From Canna indica (lineage: Eukaryota; Streptophyta; Magnoliopsida; Zingiberales; Cannaceae): a stretch of 64,000 nucleotides of DNA. The notes under the pieces are model-generated. The model did not search any database, had not been told where the DNA came from, and saw nothing but the letters and a program-made list of their open reading frames with translations. The stretch lies in assembly GCA_034359265.1 (NCBI GenBank), contig CP136890.1, forward strand, positions 92,343,501-92,407,500, in the 5' to 3' direction. The position numbers were made by a program, and so were the translations under genes. The first letter of the stretch is position 1. Every line of letters starts with the position of its first letter. Shown here in pieces: positions 12,934-23,285 of the stretch.

Positions 12934-15912
12934 TCAACCTTCCCCCCTTAAGGGAAATTCGTCCTCGAATTTGATTGGGTGACAAGGACTTACCGGCTCT
13001 TCAAACAAGGAAGGGTAGCGCTCTCTCATGTCTTGCTCTACCTCCCAAGTGGCCTCTTGCCCGGAGTAGTGCTCCCATCTGACCTTTACCAGGGGAATTT
13101 CTTTGGACCTTAGCTTCCTAACTTGGCGGTCGAGGATCTCTACCGGTCTTTCCTCGATTAAAGCAGGTTCGATCACATGTGAATCATTTCTTACATATCT
13201 CCGGAGCATTGACACATGGAAAACCGGGTGCACTCTGCTCAGCCTAGGAGGCAAAGCCAGCTCATAAGCCACCCGCCCCTCCGCTTGAGAATAGGGAAAG
13301 GCCCAATGAACCTAGGGCTCAACTTTCCCTTATTCCCAAGCTAGACCACCCCTTTCATAGGGGAAACCTTCAGGAACACTAAGCCGCCCTGAGCGAATTC
13401 TAATTCTCTGGCCTTCTTATCGGCATACATTTTTTGTTGACTCTGGGTCGCCAGCAATCTTTCCTTTATGATTTTCACCTTCTCTACTGCTTCCTCAACC
13501 AGATCAGGACCCACCATGAGTGATTCTCCGACTTCAAACCAACCCACGGGGGACCTACACCGCCGCCCATACAAGGCCTCGATAGGAGCCATGCCAATGC
13601 TACTGTGATAGCTATTGTTTTAGGCGAACTCTATCAATGGTAGGTATTTCTTCCATCCGTCGGCCATATCCAGGACGCATGCCCTCAGCATATCCTCTAA
13701 GGTTTGGATGGTCCTCTCTGACTGTTCGCTAGTCTGCGGATGGAAAACTGTGCTGAAACGCACCTAGGTACCTAAGGCTTCCTAGAAGGACTGCCAAAAT
13801 CGTGCTGTAAATTGGGTACCGCAATCGAATATCATCATCACAGGGGTACCATGGTATGCTACAATTCTGTCCAGGAATAGTCTGGCGTACTGCTCCGTAG
13901 AAAATATCGCCTTCACTGGGATGAAGTGTGCGGTCTTGGTTAACCAGTCCACTACTATCCAAATGGAGTCAAAGTCGTCTTTTGACTTAGGCAACCCGGT
14001 CACCAGGTCCATAGTGATCTTCTCCCACTTCCACTCGGGCACCTCGAGGTTTTGCAGCAGCCCCGCAGGCTTCAGATATTCGGCCTTCACCTGTTGGCAG
14101 ATCAGACATTTGGATACATACTCTGCTATCTCTCTTTTCATGTCCTTCCACCAGTTATGCTGCCTTAAATCTTGGTACATTTTGGTGGCCCTCGGATGCA
14201 TCGTATAAGTGGAATGATGACCCAGCTCCAGGACTTGCATGCGCACCTCTGCCATATCCGGCACCACGATTTGGTCTTTGAACCTCAGCACACCCTCTGA
14301 GTCCAACCTGAATCCATTCTCTGCATCGCCTCTTTGTGCGGCGTCCTCTCCCTGTGCACAAAAGGCGTCCTCTCCCTGTGCGGCACACAATATATCCACT
14401 AGTGTGGATGGTACCCGCAGGTGTGCCACCAATGCACCTGAAGCTGACACTATCAAGGTTGTACCCCCATCTAGGCACAACGCCAACTCTCGAGCTAGAG
14501 GCCTCCGTTGGATTTCCAAATGAGCCAAACTGCCCATGGATTTTCTGCTTAGAGCATATGCTACCACATTGGCTTCCCCCGGATGATACATAATGGTGCA
14601 GTCATAATCCTTTGGGAGCTCCAACCACCTCCTCTACTTGAGGTTTAGCTCCATTTTGGTAAGCAAATACTAGAGGCTCTTGTGGTCCGTATAGATCTCG
14701 CAAATCTCCTCGTATAGATAGTGTCGCCGGAGCTTCAGTGCAAAAACCACCGCTGCAAGCTCTAGGTCGTGCGTCAGGTAGTTCTTTTCATGAACTTTCA
14801 GCTGGCGGGATGCATAGGGTATGACTCTGCCAAACTACATCAGAATGCAGCCTAGGCCAACCCGAGAGGCATCACAGAAGACTACAAACCCTCCTGAGCC
14901 GGAAGGTACATCTTCGAAAACCATTGTGCCCCCTGCAGCTGGTTAAACAAATCGTCTATCCTCGGCAGTGGATAACGATTCTTGACTGTCACTTTATTCA
15001 GCTGCCTATAGTCGATGCACATGCGCATCGACCCATCCTTCTTCTTCACGAAGAGCACCGGGGCACCCCCATGGTTACACGCTCGGCCGGATGAAACCCA
15101 GGTCTAGCATTTCTTGCAATTACACTTCTAACTCCATGAGTGCGGCCGGCGCCATCCTATAGGGTGGGATGGAAATCAGCTTTACCCCGGGCTGCAGATC
15201 AATGCAAAAATCAACTTCCCTTCTAGGCGGCAGTCCCGACAATTCCTCGGGAAACACATCGGGGAACTTACAGACTACCGGGGTTCCACTGACATCTTTT
15301 GCCTCACCCCCTTCTTCCTCGGCCATGGATACAAAGGTCATGAAAGATTGGTAGAACGCCCTGAAGCAGCTTACGAGCTTTTAGGGTTGAGATGACCCCA
15401 ATCAGCTCGCTTTTTCCCTCTCTTTGGAAGGTGAACTACGGCAACCCGGGCTTGTTGAACATAACTATCTTAGCCCTACAGTCCAGCAATGCAAAGTGCT
15501 CTGCCAACCAATCCATGCCAAGAATGACATCGAGTTCAAGCGTGGGAAGGAGTGTCAAATCTGCCCTCAATACATGGCCGCAGATGAGCACTTCGCAGCC
15601 TTGGTAAATTGATTTGGCTATGATCGCATTGCCCGTAGGCGTTGGTACTATCAATGGCCCGTCAAGCAAGGAATATACCATTGGCAACTTAGTAGCAAAT
15701 TTGACAGATACAAACGAGTGCGTGACACCCGAATCAAACAAAATATATGCAGTAGATGAACATACTAAAATAGTACCTGCTACCACTGCCTTAGACGCCT
15801 CTACCCCATCATGATTCATAGCAAATACCCTGACAGACGGTCTCTCTGAATGACTAGCATGCGGCCCCTTGTTCTGCGTTTGACCTATCTGAGCCACTGA
15901 CCCCACTAACAT
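12934..15912 (-). pseudogene. Gypsy pol: protease, RT remnant, RNase H, integrase, chromodomain
   Basis: The protease (15912-15436) carries ILFDSGVTHSFVS, with Val where the family usually has Ala after DSG. The RT start (15341-14930) reads through the [15 protein letters not shown] block to QWFSKM. At about 14905 it jumps straight to the RNase H start ([13 protein letters not shown]). The RT palm with the YxDD active site is therefore missing. RNase H continues to TDHKSL near 14690. Integrase (14624-13341) has an HHCC zinc region (HHSTYTMHPR to CLICQQ) and core residues in ITMDLVTGLP and MIFDCGTQF. The chromodomain (about 13170-12960) reads VKVRWEHYSGQEATWEVEQD. Frame breaks occur near 15120, between 14690 and 14624, at 13780 and at 13340. 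The stop codon uses the first bases of the LTR. Confidence 0.9.
14330..14400 (-). repeat. In-frame minisatellite in gypsy integrase N-region
   Basis: The plus-strand motif GCGTCCTCTCCCTGTGC is repeated with variation at about 14340-14390. It is translated as repeats of QGEDA between the RNase H end and the integrase zinc domain. It keeps the frame open. Confidence 0.7.
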
Positions 15913-15949
15913 AGGTGCCTTTCCTTTAGACTACTTAGGCTTCTAGCCA

Positions 15950-16691
15950 ATTCCCTCGGGATAGTCCTTCTTGAAGTGCCCGACTCGACCACACCTATAG
16001 CAAGCATTCGTGCGGCCAAGACAGGCCCCCCAGTGCCTCCGACTGCAGCTGCCACATTGCAGCACCTCAGATCTCTGAGAACCACCTCCTGACACTACCA
16101 GCCTCGCTGATCCAGTCCCTGGGCCCCCACGGCCCTGATTACCACTCTGTCCTCAGCTCTACTGGTGGTCTACAGCGGTCACTGCCCCCTCAGAATGCCA
16201 CGGTCGACTACCAGATCCTTGCGGCCAAAATTTCTTCTTGGCTGGCCTGTCATTCATGTCAAACGGCACTAAGGCTTCTTTCCGAAGGGCTTCATCCACT
16301 ACCCGGGCAAGAGTGGAATCCTCAGTATAGTGGATGAGCATGCTGATCTGTGGCCTCGGGCCTGCAATGAACCTCTTGACCCTAGCGGTCTCAGATGCCA
16401 CTAAGGTCGAATGATATTTGGAAAGACGGTTGAACTCCATCTCATATTCTGATACCGACATGCCTCCAGACTGACGCAACATCTCAAAGTCTCGGGCTCG
16501 CTTGTCGCGGACACTCATTGGCAAGTACTGCTCCTCCATAGCTACCCTGAATTCCTCCCACGTGGGAGACGGTGCGCCTGCTGCCCTGTGAGCCCTCCAA
16601 GTGTGCAGCCAGACCTTTGCCGCCCCCCTCATCTGAAGTCCGACCATACGAGCTGCACGGGCTTTGTGCATCCAAACCTTTGTCGGTCCCC
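15950..16691 (-). pseudogene. Gypsy gag (N-terminally deleted)
   Basis: The retrotransposon gag domain is visible from 16690 to about 16260, with WEEFRVAMEEQYLP, SVSEYEMEFNRLSKY and ARVKRFIAGPRPQI. A zinc knuckle CYRCGRVGHFKKD lies at about 15995-15960, but its last Cys is Tyr. The open frame extends upstream to 16770, but those residues are LTR sequence. The join near 16691 lies at a shared AAGATCTCTCC segment with the 3' LTR, so the gag start, leader and most of the 5' LTR were lost in one deletion. Confidence 0.85.
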
Positions 16692-18598
16692 TCCAAGATC
16701 TCTCCTTCCTCTTTTCCCCTTCTCCCTTGCTCAGGCTTTGTGCAGCTCCTAGATGAGCCGCACGGCTCAATTATGAGGTATTTTATTCCCTCATCTACAA
16801 TGACCTAATTGCCCCCTTTACACGACTTAACCTTGACTCGACTCAGTCCGAGTCCGACTTGGGTTCCGACTCTATCCGCAACACGAGTTGATCTTAACTC
16901 AATTAAAGCATCAATGCATAAAAGGAAAAGGTTATTTATGTTGGCTTTAGGTTTTCAACCTTAGTCTTAATCTCGGTTTTGATGATAACAAACATGAGAC
17001 TAATAATTTCATTGAGAATATCTTCATGTTCCATATCAATAGTGTTCGATGTCATCGATCGAAAAAATTGGAGAAATTGATAAATCGAAAGGACATTGAT
17101 TGTCGCGCTCAGGTTCGTCGTGGAAACTTCTCGAAGATCGACGAGTGCACCAAAGTCGCATTGGACGAGCTCAAAGATCACATGAAAGTCCTCCAAGATG
17201 ATGCTCGTTAAAAGCCGGAACCCAAAAAGAAAGCGCGGAAGAAAACCAGGCTGAAAATTCAATTCAGCCTAAATTCGGTCGACCGACGGTCGATCGAACA
17301 GGGTAAGAAAAAGGCCAGTAGCCTTTTTGGTCGATCGGTCGGTCGACCGAACATTGTCAAAAATAGGCAGTGGGCACTTTGGTCGACCGACAGAGGCTGG
17401 TTTTGGGCAATAGCCCTAGCGGTCGACTGGAGTAAAAATTCATGCAGCGCGCGATCTTGGCTTCCCTGCGTCGATCGACCGATGGGTCGACCGGATTGAG
17501 AGAATGCACAGTCGCGTCTGGGAGGTCGACCCGTCGGTCGATCAACCACATACAGAAAACGGCGATCGATGTGAGCGATCGATCAGTCGGTCAACCAACC
17601 AATCGACCGGCGATCTGCAATGAATAGTTTTCTATCCGTTGAGCAATCATTTCTTCAGCAGGGTATAAATATACCCTCATATGATTCTTTTAATTTTTCT
17701 TCCTTCACTCCTACATATTTTTATTGAGCATTTAAAAGGAGATTAAAGCCTTCAAAGAGATTGTTTGGAGCGCGTGCTTATTTTTGTCGAGTTCTTCTAC
17801 AAGCGCACAAGCTCTTATTCTCAACTCGGGCGTTGATTTAAGCTCTACTACTTGACGAGTTGAAGGATTGAAGGATTGCAAAAGAGCATGAATTGTTGGT
17901 TTATTTTAAGCTATTTTCAATTGTATTTTAATTGTTATTTAAATTATTTGATTTGTGAGTATGTAGAAGACCTATTGTTAGGTCTTAAAATTGGTGGTAG
18001 CCTTGGTGTTTGTGGTTTAAATCCACCGGTTTAATTAAACGTAGTTGTTGCTAATATTAGTTTAGTTGTCCCTTAGAGTTGAGGTGGAAGAGGACTCTCG
18101 ATAAGAAGACGGTGACTTTCGGGTGTGGAAGTGTCTTAGGTCGAGAGTGCGTCTCTTCGGTGAAAAGTCCTCGTGTGTAAAGGAAACGTAAATTAATCTA
18201 GTAAAACTAGTTTGGAAATCCTAAGCGGGGTGCTTAGGTAGTGGAGTAGGCATTGGGGCCGAACCACTATAAATTCTGTGTTTGCATTGATTTATTGTTG
18301 TGCTTAATTGCTTTATCATTTATAAGCTTCCGCATCTAATCGTCAAATTGCATATTGCCTAAATAATCTAAGTAAACGACTAAAGTGGATTTAGACTAAT
18401 TGAATTAGTAAATATACTATTCACCCCCCTCTAGTGTCGTCATTTCGCCCACAATTTAACCAAATTTAAACTTCATACTTCATTAGTCGAGTCATACCTT
18501 CTACTCAAGATGATTCCGAGTCTCGACTCGACTAACCCTGGGTCCGGTGCGCTGCACCAAAATAAATTTTTATATTATGAAATTTTTCGGGTCTTACA
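16692..18598 (-). repeat. Truncated 5' LTR of the gypsy element, split by a solo LTR
   Basis: Positions 16692-16938 and 18454-18598 align with about 12565-12936 of the 3' LTR. The two pieces join cleanly when the solo LTR (16939-18453) and one ATTTA copy are removed. Differences from the 3' LTR are scattered, indicating an old insertion. Confidence 0.85.
16939..18453 (+). mobile_element. Solo LTR of a Ty1-copia element (family A, 1515 bp)
   Basis: It starts TGTTGGCTTTAGG and ends TCGCCCACA, flanked by a perfect ATTTA duplication (16934-16938, 18454-18458). It is an inverted relative of the family-A LTR at 28426-29917. Its 17270-17620 section is crowded with GGTCGACC/CGATCG palindromes. A TATA-like TATAAATATA near 17665 lies downstream. 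A solo LTR forms by recombination between the two LTRs of a full element. Confidence 0.9.
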
Positions 18599-18794
18599 TG
18601 CCTCCTCTGCAGATCCCCTACCTTTCCATTCTGGCATCGGTGCTCGTGGTCGGAGAAGTCACCCACGTGTTCGCCAACCAGTGGGCGGTCGCAGCCGGGC
18701 TCGACGGCGGTGACGATGGGGAGTTCACCATCAGCGGCGGCGAGGAGGAGGCGACAATGGAGTCGGAAACAAACCGGCAATTCTCCTTGTCCAG
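18598..18794 (+). pseudogene. RALF-like propeptide N-terminal fragment, copy 1 (in left TIR)
   Basis: The frame starts MPPLQIPYLSILASVLVVGE, a good signal peptide with a hydrophobic core, then an acidic region ending ATMESETNRQFSL. The MESETNRR-type segment recalls RALF peptide precursors, where it precedes the cleavage site. The mature YISY/Cys-rich peptide is absent, so the RALF assignment is weak. The A of the start codon is the last base of the gypsy LTR and the TG comes from the TSD. Homology to copy 2 stops at 18792, followed by a possible donor AG|GTTTAT. Confidence 0.4.
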
Positions 18795-18954
18795 GTTTAT
18801 GGATGTGTTAATTTGTTGTACATGCACTTCCCCTCGTCGAGCCCGATGACGTACCTGAGTTTGGAGAAAGACGACTGTGAGACTGAGCTCAACGATGCCC
18901 ATCGGAGCTATTGTTACATTAAACAAAGAGAAGCTAGAGACTCACTAATTCATC

Positions 18955-19101
18955 ACGAGGATCAAGAGGTTGTACAAGAAGGTCTTCCGGTCAAGCTCCT
19001 CCGCCGTTGACGACATCATCTTCGGCTACCCGCCGGAAGTCCCCGAGTTGCCACAGAAGACACACTTCAACGAAGCAAGCGAAAGACTTCTAAGTTTAAT
19101 C
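18955..19101 (+). other. Unidentified coding-like fragment inside the MULE
   Basis: A plus-strand frame reads TRIKRLYKKVFRSSSS, then AVDDIIFGYPPEVPELPQKT and HFNEASER. Its composition is protein-like and GC-rich compared with the flanks. I do not recognise the family. It may be a third captured gene fragment next to the GH3 piece. Confidence 0.3.
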
Positions 19102-19121
19102 TCTCGATCAAGAAGGCTTAC

Positions 19122-19440
19122 CTGGTGAGGAGCTCCAAGATGGGTTGGGAGGAGATGATCCAAGAAGGCTCACCATTGGCGAGGCAGTCGATGTAGGGCT
19201 TGACATGGTCGTAGTCGACGACGGGGATGACATTCCTGAAGAGCTCACGGCTGGCGCAACCTTTGAGGAATCCATCCAGGTATTCGGTGTCAGCGTTCCT
19301 CGTCAGGATCTCATCGAGCACCTGCTGCTGCTGCACTCGCTCGGCATTCATGTCAGCTCTTCGATGAGCCGCAAGCTGCTTTCGAGGTCATTGGGATCGC
19401 AGCTGAGCACCACCATCGATCTAGCCGTAGAAAAGAAACT
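19122..19440 (-). pseudogene. GH3 (acyl-amido synthetase) exon fragment captured by the MULE
   Basis: On the minus strand the peptide reads LESSLRLIEELT, then NAERVQQQQVLDEILTRNA, DTEYLDGFLKG, FRNVIPVVDYDHVKPYID and ANGEPSWIISSQPILELLT. This follows the N-terminal region of GH3 auxin/jasmonate-amido synthetases (EIL-RNA--EYL, VPVV-Y-D--PYI, ANG--S-I----P--E-LT). A one-base frameshift separates IEELT from NAERV near 19352. The piece ends at CCAG|GTAAGC (19121-19120), an intact donor at the usual exon boundary, so it was captured as genomic DNA with intron. The ATP-binding and catalytic parts are missing. Confidence 0.75.
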
Positions 19441-20042
19441 ATGGGCAACAAGATGATAAAAACTGCTAATGATATTACTAAGCTAGCATAAGACCATTAG
19501 AAATAAGGGAATCGAGTTCAAGTAGGCATGCCATGGGAGAGGGAGGAGGATTACAAGGAGTTGGTCAGAGGAGAAGAGGATGATATATAAAGCAACTAAA
19601 ACGTTGGGAATTATTCCAATCCATGGGAATTAGGTTTGAGAGGATAGGAGATGATATTTTTTTCTATTTCGTGTGGTTTGTTCCTTAGCTTAAAACGAGC
19701 ACCAAATCAAAGGGGGGGGGGGAGGATTGGTCGGGTGGTTTTGAGTTTAGGCCTGGCAGACAGGTTGTCTCCTCTTGGAAGTTTATTAACTTAAAGCATG
19801 TAGTAAACTAAGATTTGGAGTTATAATCATAGTGGAACTGGTTTGTTGAGACATTCACTTCCTAGTTGATCGATCGAGTTATAATCTTTGCAACCTCGTC
19901 ATAGTTTTACCACCATCGTAAACTAATACATCTTCTATTAAAGTCAAAGAGGAGAGCATTATCTGTGGTGCATCATTATCGACTTGTAAACTAAGATTTG
20001 GAGGTACAAGATGAGTCCAAAGTGAGCTAGTTTAGAATCGAC

Positions 20043-20240
20043 GGACAAGGAGAATCGCCGGCTCGTCTCCGACTCCATCACCGCCTCCACCTCGTTGCCG
20101 CTGATGGTGAACTCGCTGACGTCGCCGTCGTTGAGCCCGGTTGCGATCGCCCGCTGGTTGGCGAACACGTGGGTGGCTTCTCCAACCACGAGCACCGATG
20201 CCAGGAGGAGGGAGAGGTAGGGGATCTGCAGAGGAGGCAT
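20043..20240 (-). pseudogene. RALF-like propeptide N-terminal fragment, copy 2 (in right TIR)
   Basis: The minus-strand frame from ATG 20240 reads MPPLQIPYLSLLLASVLVVG, then HVFANQRAIATGLNDGD and EAVMESETSRRFSL. It matches copy 1 with substitutions and then runs into unrelated sequence. The signal peptide and acidic propeptide are present, the mature peptide is not. It lies wholly within the terminal inverted repeat, so the two copies are part of the TIR. Confidence 0.4.
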
Positions 20241-20314
20241 TTTCGGTCCGTAGTGAAGCTGTCGGCAACAAAAGAATGAGCCTGAGAGACGACGGAGGCG
20301 TTCGGGCTGGACGC

Positions 20315-20316
<2 letters not shown>

Positions 20317-20367
<51 letters not shown>
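20317..20367. repeat. (GA)n microsatellite in right TIR
   Basis: A continuous GA run of about 51 bases. The corresponding CT tract in the left TIR is only about 14 bases. Confidence 0.9.
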
Positions 20368-20372
<5 letters not shown>

Positions 20373-20652
20373 ACCACTCTTTAATATTTAAAAAATGGGG
20401 CCCACTCTTTGATATTAAATAAGGTAGGACCCGGGATGACGTGGCGAGTGGGTTTAATAACATAATAAAAAATAGATTTTTATACATGTTAGCCTGCCAC
20501 GTTGTTAGTTTAACGGAGCTCCCGACGGAAATTAGACGACATGCCACAATTGAAACAAATATCTTAGTACATGTATACAAATGAGACAAATAAAAGTACA
20601 TGCCACAATTAAGACAAAGGTCAAAGTACATGCTATATTTAGGTATTTTCCC

Positions 20653-21857
20653 TTTACATTTTTTATCATGTTACTGAATGTATTTTCTACTTGCATTTCT
20701 GAGCTGACATTTTCCCCTTCCTTCTCCTCAACTAACTGAAGAACTTCAAATTTATCTAGATTGCTTGTGCCTTGCTCCTTCCTTGATCTTTTCATCAAAT
20801 TCTTTCTGCCATGGCCCAAGCAAGCCTTTCTCTTACGAAACATCATTCCTTAGATTAGAACTCACTTGCAGGATTTTGCCATTAGCTGAAGCATCAAGAT
20901 CATCATTCTTTTTTATAGTCACTATGCAACGTACATTGTTTTTCCGGTGACCTATTTTGCCGCATTCAAAATATAGCTTTGGGAGATTCTCTAGAGCTAG
21001 GGGCTGCCAAAATCTCTTCCCTAATATATTAACCCATATCCCATTAGGTACAGTCTTCTTCAAATCCCAGAGAATACCAACTCGACCAAACTTTGCCTTG
21101 TTGCCCTTAAGAGTTATCTGATCAACTTTTAAAGGCTTGCCTAGTGCTGAAGCTAATTCAATTAGAATCCGACCATGCAAAAACTCAACAGGGAGGCCTG
21201 GAAATTGGATCCAGATGGGTATGATATCTATACTTTCAATCATGGGCTGAAAATTTTTCCTCAATGGAATAAGAAGCAATACTTGGCCTCTCAGGAACCA
21301 AGGTCCATCTGATAAAACTTTCCCATATCATCTGCATTTGCAAACTTAAAACAAAAAATTCTTGATGCAAGATGGACCACTTGAACAAAGCAATTAACCT
21401 TCATATTTTAGGCATAACAGATTGCACAAAAGCTAAAGGAGAAGTTTTACCATAAAACATTCAATAAAGGTTGTTCACCCAATTGGATCTGGATAGATTG
21501 ATCAGGTTATCATCTCTCGCAGAAAACTTCATCAGGCGAATTCTTTTCAATAGAATCAAACTTCTCAGCCATTTTCTCTCTCGCAGACAAATTGTCAAAC
21601 ATATTGGTCTCCATGAATAAGGAAGCCCATGAGTTTGGATACTTTGTTTTAACTTGATTAGAGTCAAATAAGGAATTTTTGATCGTCGGAGTCATAGAGT
21701 TATTCGAAACAAATTTCTCAGAGGAACCAATAACCGCGTTAGATGAGAGTTTGGGCATACCTAGGGGATTACCCAAATCATCAGATTGGCTCAGATGAAG
21801 AGGATTCTTCCTTGGAACATTCTCTAGACATGTAGATTTGATGAAGCTCAGATACAA
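20653..21857 (-). pseudogene. LINE ORF1 (DUF4283 and CCHC knuckle), 5' half
   Basis: On the minus strand an N-terminal Ser/Asn-rich region (21857-21510) is followed by a DUF4283-type RNA-binding region: IIPIWIQFPGLPVEFL, ASALGKPLKVDQIT and GRVGILWDLKKTVPNGIWV. A CCHC-like knuckle CGKIGHRKNNVRC follows at about 20950. Stops and frame changes occur between 21510 and 21280. The reading resumes across the MULE insertion at 9692, giving one LINE of about 6 kb. The 5' limit is near 21950, in a GC-rich leader. Confidence 0.85.
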
Positions 21858-22018
21858 ATTATCAGGATTCAGTAGTTTATTTGGCCGGGGGGGAGGCCGC
21901 CGTAGGGAGGAGGGAGACGGGATCGTCTGAGTCGCCAGAATTTTTCAAAGATAGTTTTCACGCCATCAGCTGCTAATCTAATTTCCCAATATTCAATTCC
22001 CTTATGTATATAAGCAAG

Positions 22019-23219
22019 TGTTGTGTGAAATCCGACACAAGAAGGAGGGGTTGAATAATGTCTGTCCTTTTTTTTCTATATTTTCTTCTTACTCAATTTT
22101 AGCTGCACTTAATGCAATTGTCTCTTAATGGTAAATGTGATCAAATATAAATAGCAATGATAGACAAGCAAATAAGCAATGCAAACAAGAGTAATTATAG
22201 TAGTTCGGCCAACTGCCTACTCCACTACCTTGGCTCCTCACCAAGGATTTCTAACTACTACTTTATAGAATATGTGTTTCCCTTTGAATACAATGAGGAC
22301 ACCCTTCTCACCACTTTGAGAACATCTCAATCTTATTCACCTAGGCAAAACACAATCCTATAAAGTTATCCCTAAGTGTTTCCTAGCGCACCTAGCAGCT
22401 ATCTCAAATGGAAAATAAGTTTACAATAAACGTCAAATACAGAGGAAATAGCTTAAGAATGTAAAATGAACCAAGGCTCCTTTCCACCGCCTTCACATCT
22501 CCAACTTGCAGGAAGATGACTCTTTGTGTTGCAGCAAGATTGAAGGAAGTAGGGAAGCAGCGGTCGAAATGAGTTGTTGATGGAAGCAGAGGGCGCGCAC
22601 GAATTCACTCTTAATGAAGGCTTAAAAACTTCTTTAATTGCTCAACAAAAGTTCTAAGAATAAGTAAAGAAGTTAGGTGAGGGGTATTTATAACCCCTCA
22701 CTCGAATGGTCCGTTCAACGGGTAAAAAAATAGCCGTTGAAGTCGTTCGGTCGTTAGTCGATCGATCGGTCGGTCGACCGACTGATCGACCGCCAATGCG
22801 ACCGCTGGCTGTATGAGAGAGCTCGGTCGACCGACGGGTCAATCGACTGACGAAAAACTATCAATCCCACATTCGGTCGACCAGCCGATAGATCGAATCA
22901 ATGGAGCTAGGGTCGCGCGACAAGCGATCTCCAATCCGGTCGACCGGTGACCATTCTGCCCATTTTTTGCTTTGGTCGATCGACCGACGCAGCCTTGCGC
23001 AGATTGCTTCGCCAATTTCGGTCAACCGACTGGTCGACCGAATGGCTACTGCCAATTTTTATCGTCATTCGATCGACCGAATAGGCTTCTTGGCAGACTA
23101 CTGCCTTATTCGGTCGCCGACCAGTCGACCGAACTCAGGCTAAGGTTGACTTCTTCTTGGATTTTTACATGCCTTTTTTATGGGTTTAGTTATCAAGTTT
23201 CAACTTGGATAACTTTACA
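22019..23219 (-). repeat. Copia family-B LTR, 3' copy
   Basis: It starts TGTTGTGTGAAATCC. From 22232 it matches the right piece starting at 29918, up to GGATAACTTTACA. The right copy continues about 250 bp further with homology to the end of family A, so this copy and the polypurine tract may be truncated at 23219. GTCGAC-type palindromes cluster at 22745-23130. Confidence 0.8.
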
Positions 23220-23285
23220 TAAGTGTGATGATACTTTATAGAATGCAAGTTTTGAAAAACATATACATTTTGAAAAAGATACATT

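Larger units (their letters stand above)
10061..12936 (-). repeat. 3' LTR of the gypsy element (2876 bp)
   Basis: In element orientation it starts TGAAAGACCC and ends GGGTGTGACA. A purine tract (rc of CCTTCCCCCCTTA, 12938-12950) lies immediately upstream and is the polypurine tract. The outer end contains a roughly 300-bp tandem duplication (units from about 10093 and 10393). An AT/GT microsatellite lies at 10811-10878. Confidence 0.85.
10061..18598 (-). mobile_element. Ty3-gypsy LTR retrotransposon with chromodomain (defective)
   Basis: The outer ends are TGTCACACCC (10061) and GGGTCTTACA (18598), flanked by a perfect 5-bp duplication TGCCT (10056-10060, 18599-18603). Coding order on the minus strand is gag, protease, RT remnant, RNase H, integrase, chromodomain, the chromovirus arrangement. 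The 3' LTR (10061-12936) is complete. The 5' LTR is reduced to its first ~390 bp and is split by a solo copia LTR. There is no primer-binding site, because a deletion joins the LTR start to mid-gag near 16691. Confidence 0.92.
9702..20652. mobile_element. MULE-like element with long TIRs, interrupted by a gypsy element
   Basis: The ends are inverted copies starting GGGAAAATACC and ending GGTATTTTCCC. Flanks are TTTACATTC (9693-9701) and TTTACATTT (20653-20661), a 9-bp duplication with one mismatch, the length typical of Mutator-like elements. Without the 8.5-kb gypsy insertion and its TSD the element is about 2.4 kb. The inverted repeats are unusually long: left arm 9702-10060 plus 18604-18792, right arm 20043-20652. 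The middle holds a GH3 exon fragment and other host-like sequence, so it is Pack-MULE-like. No transposase (mudrA) is present, so it is non-autonomous. Confidence 0.75.
20043..20652 (-). repeat. Right TIR of the MULE-like element
   Basis: This is the inverted copy of the left arm, about 610 bp. It is longer mainly because of a GA tract at 20317-20367. The inner limit is where the two RALF-like copies diverge (after CTCCTTGTCC on the minus strand). Confidence 0.75.
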
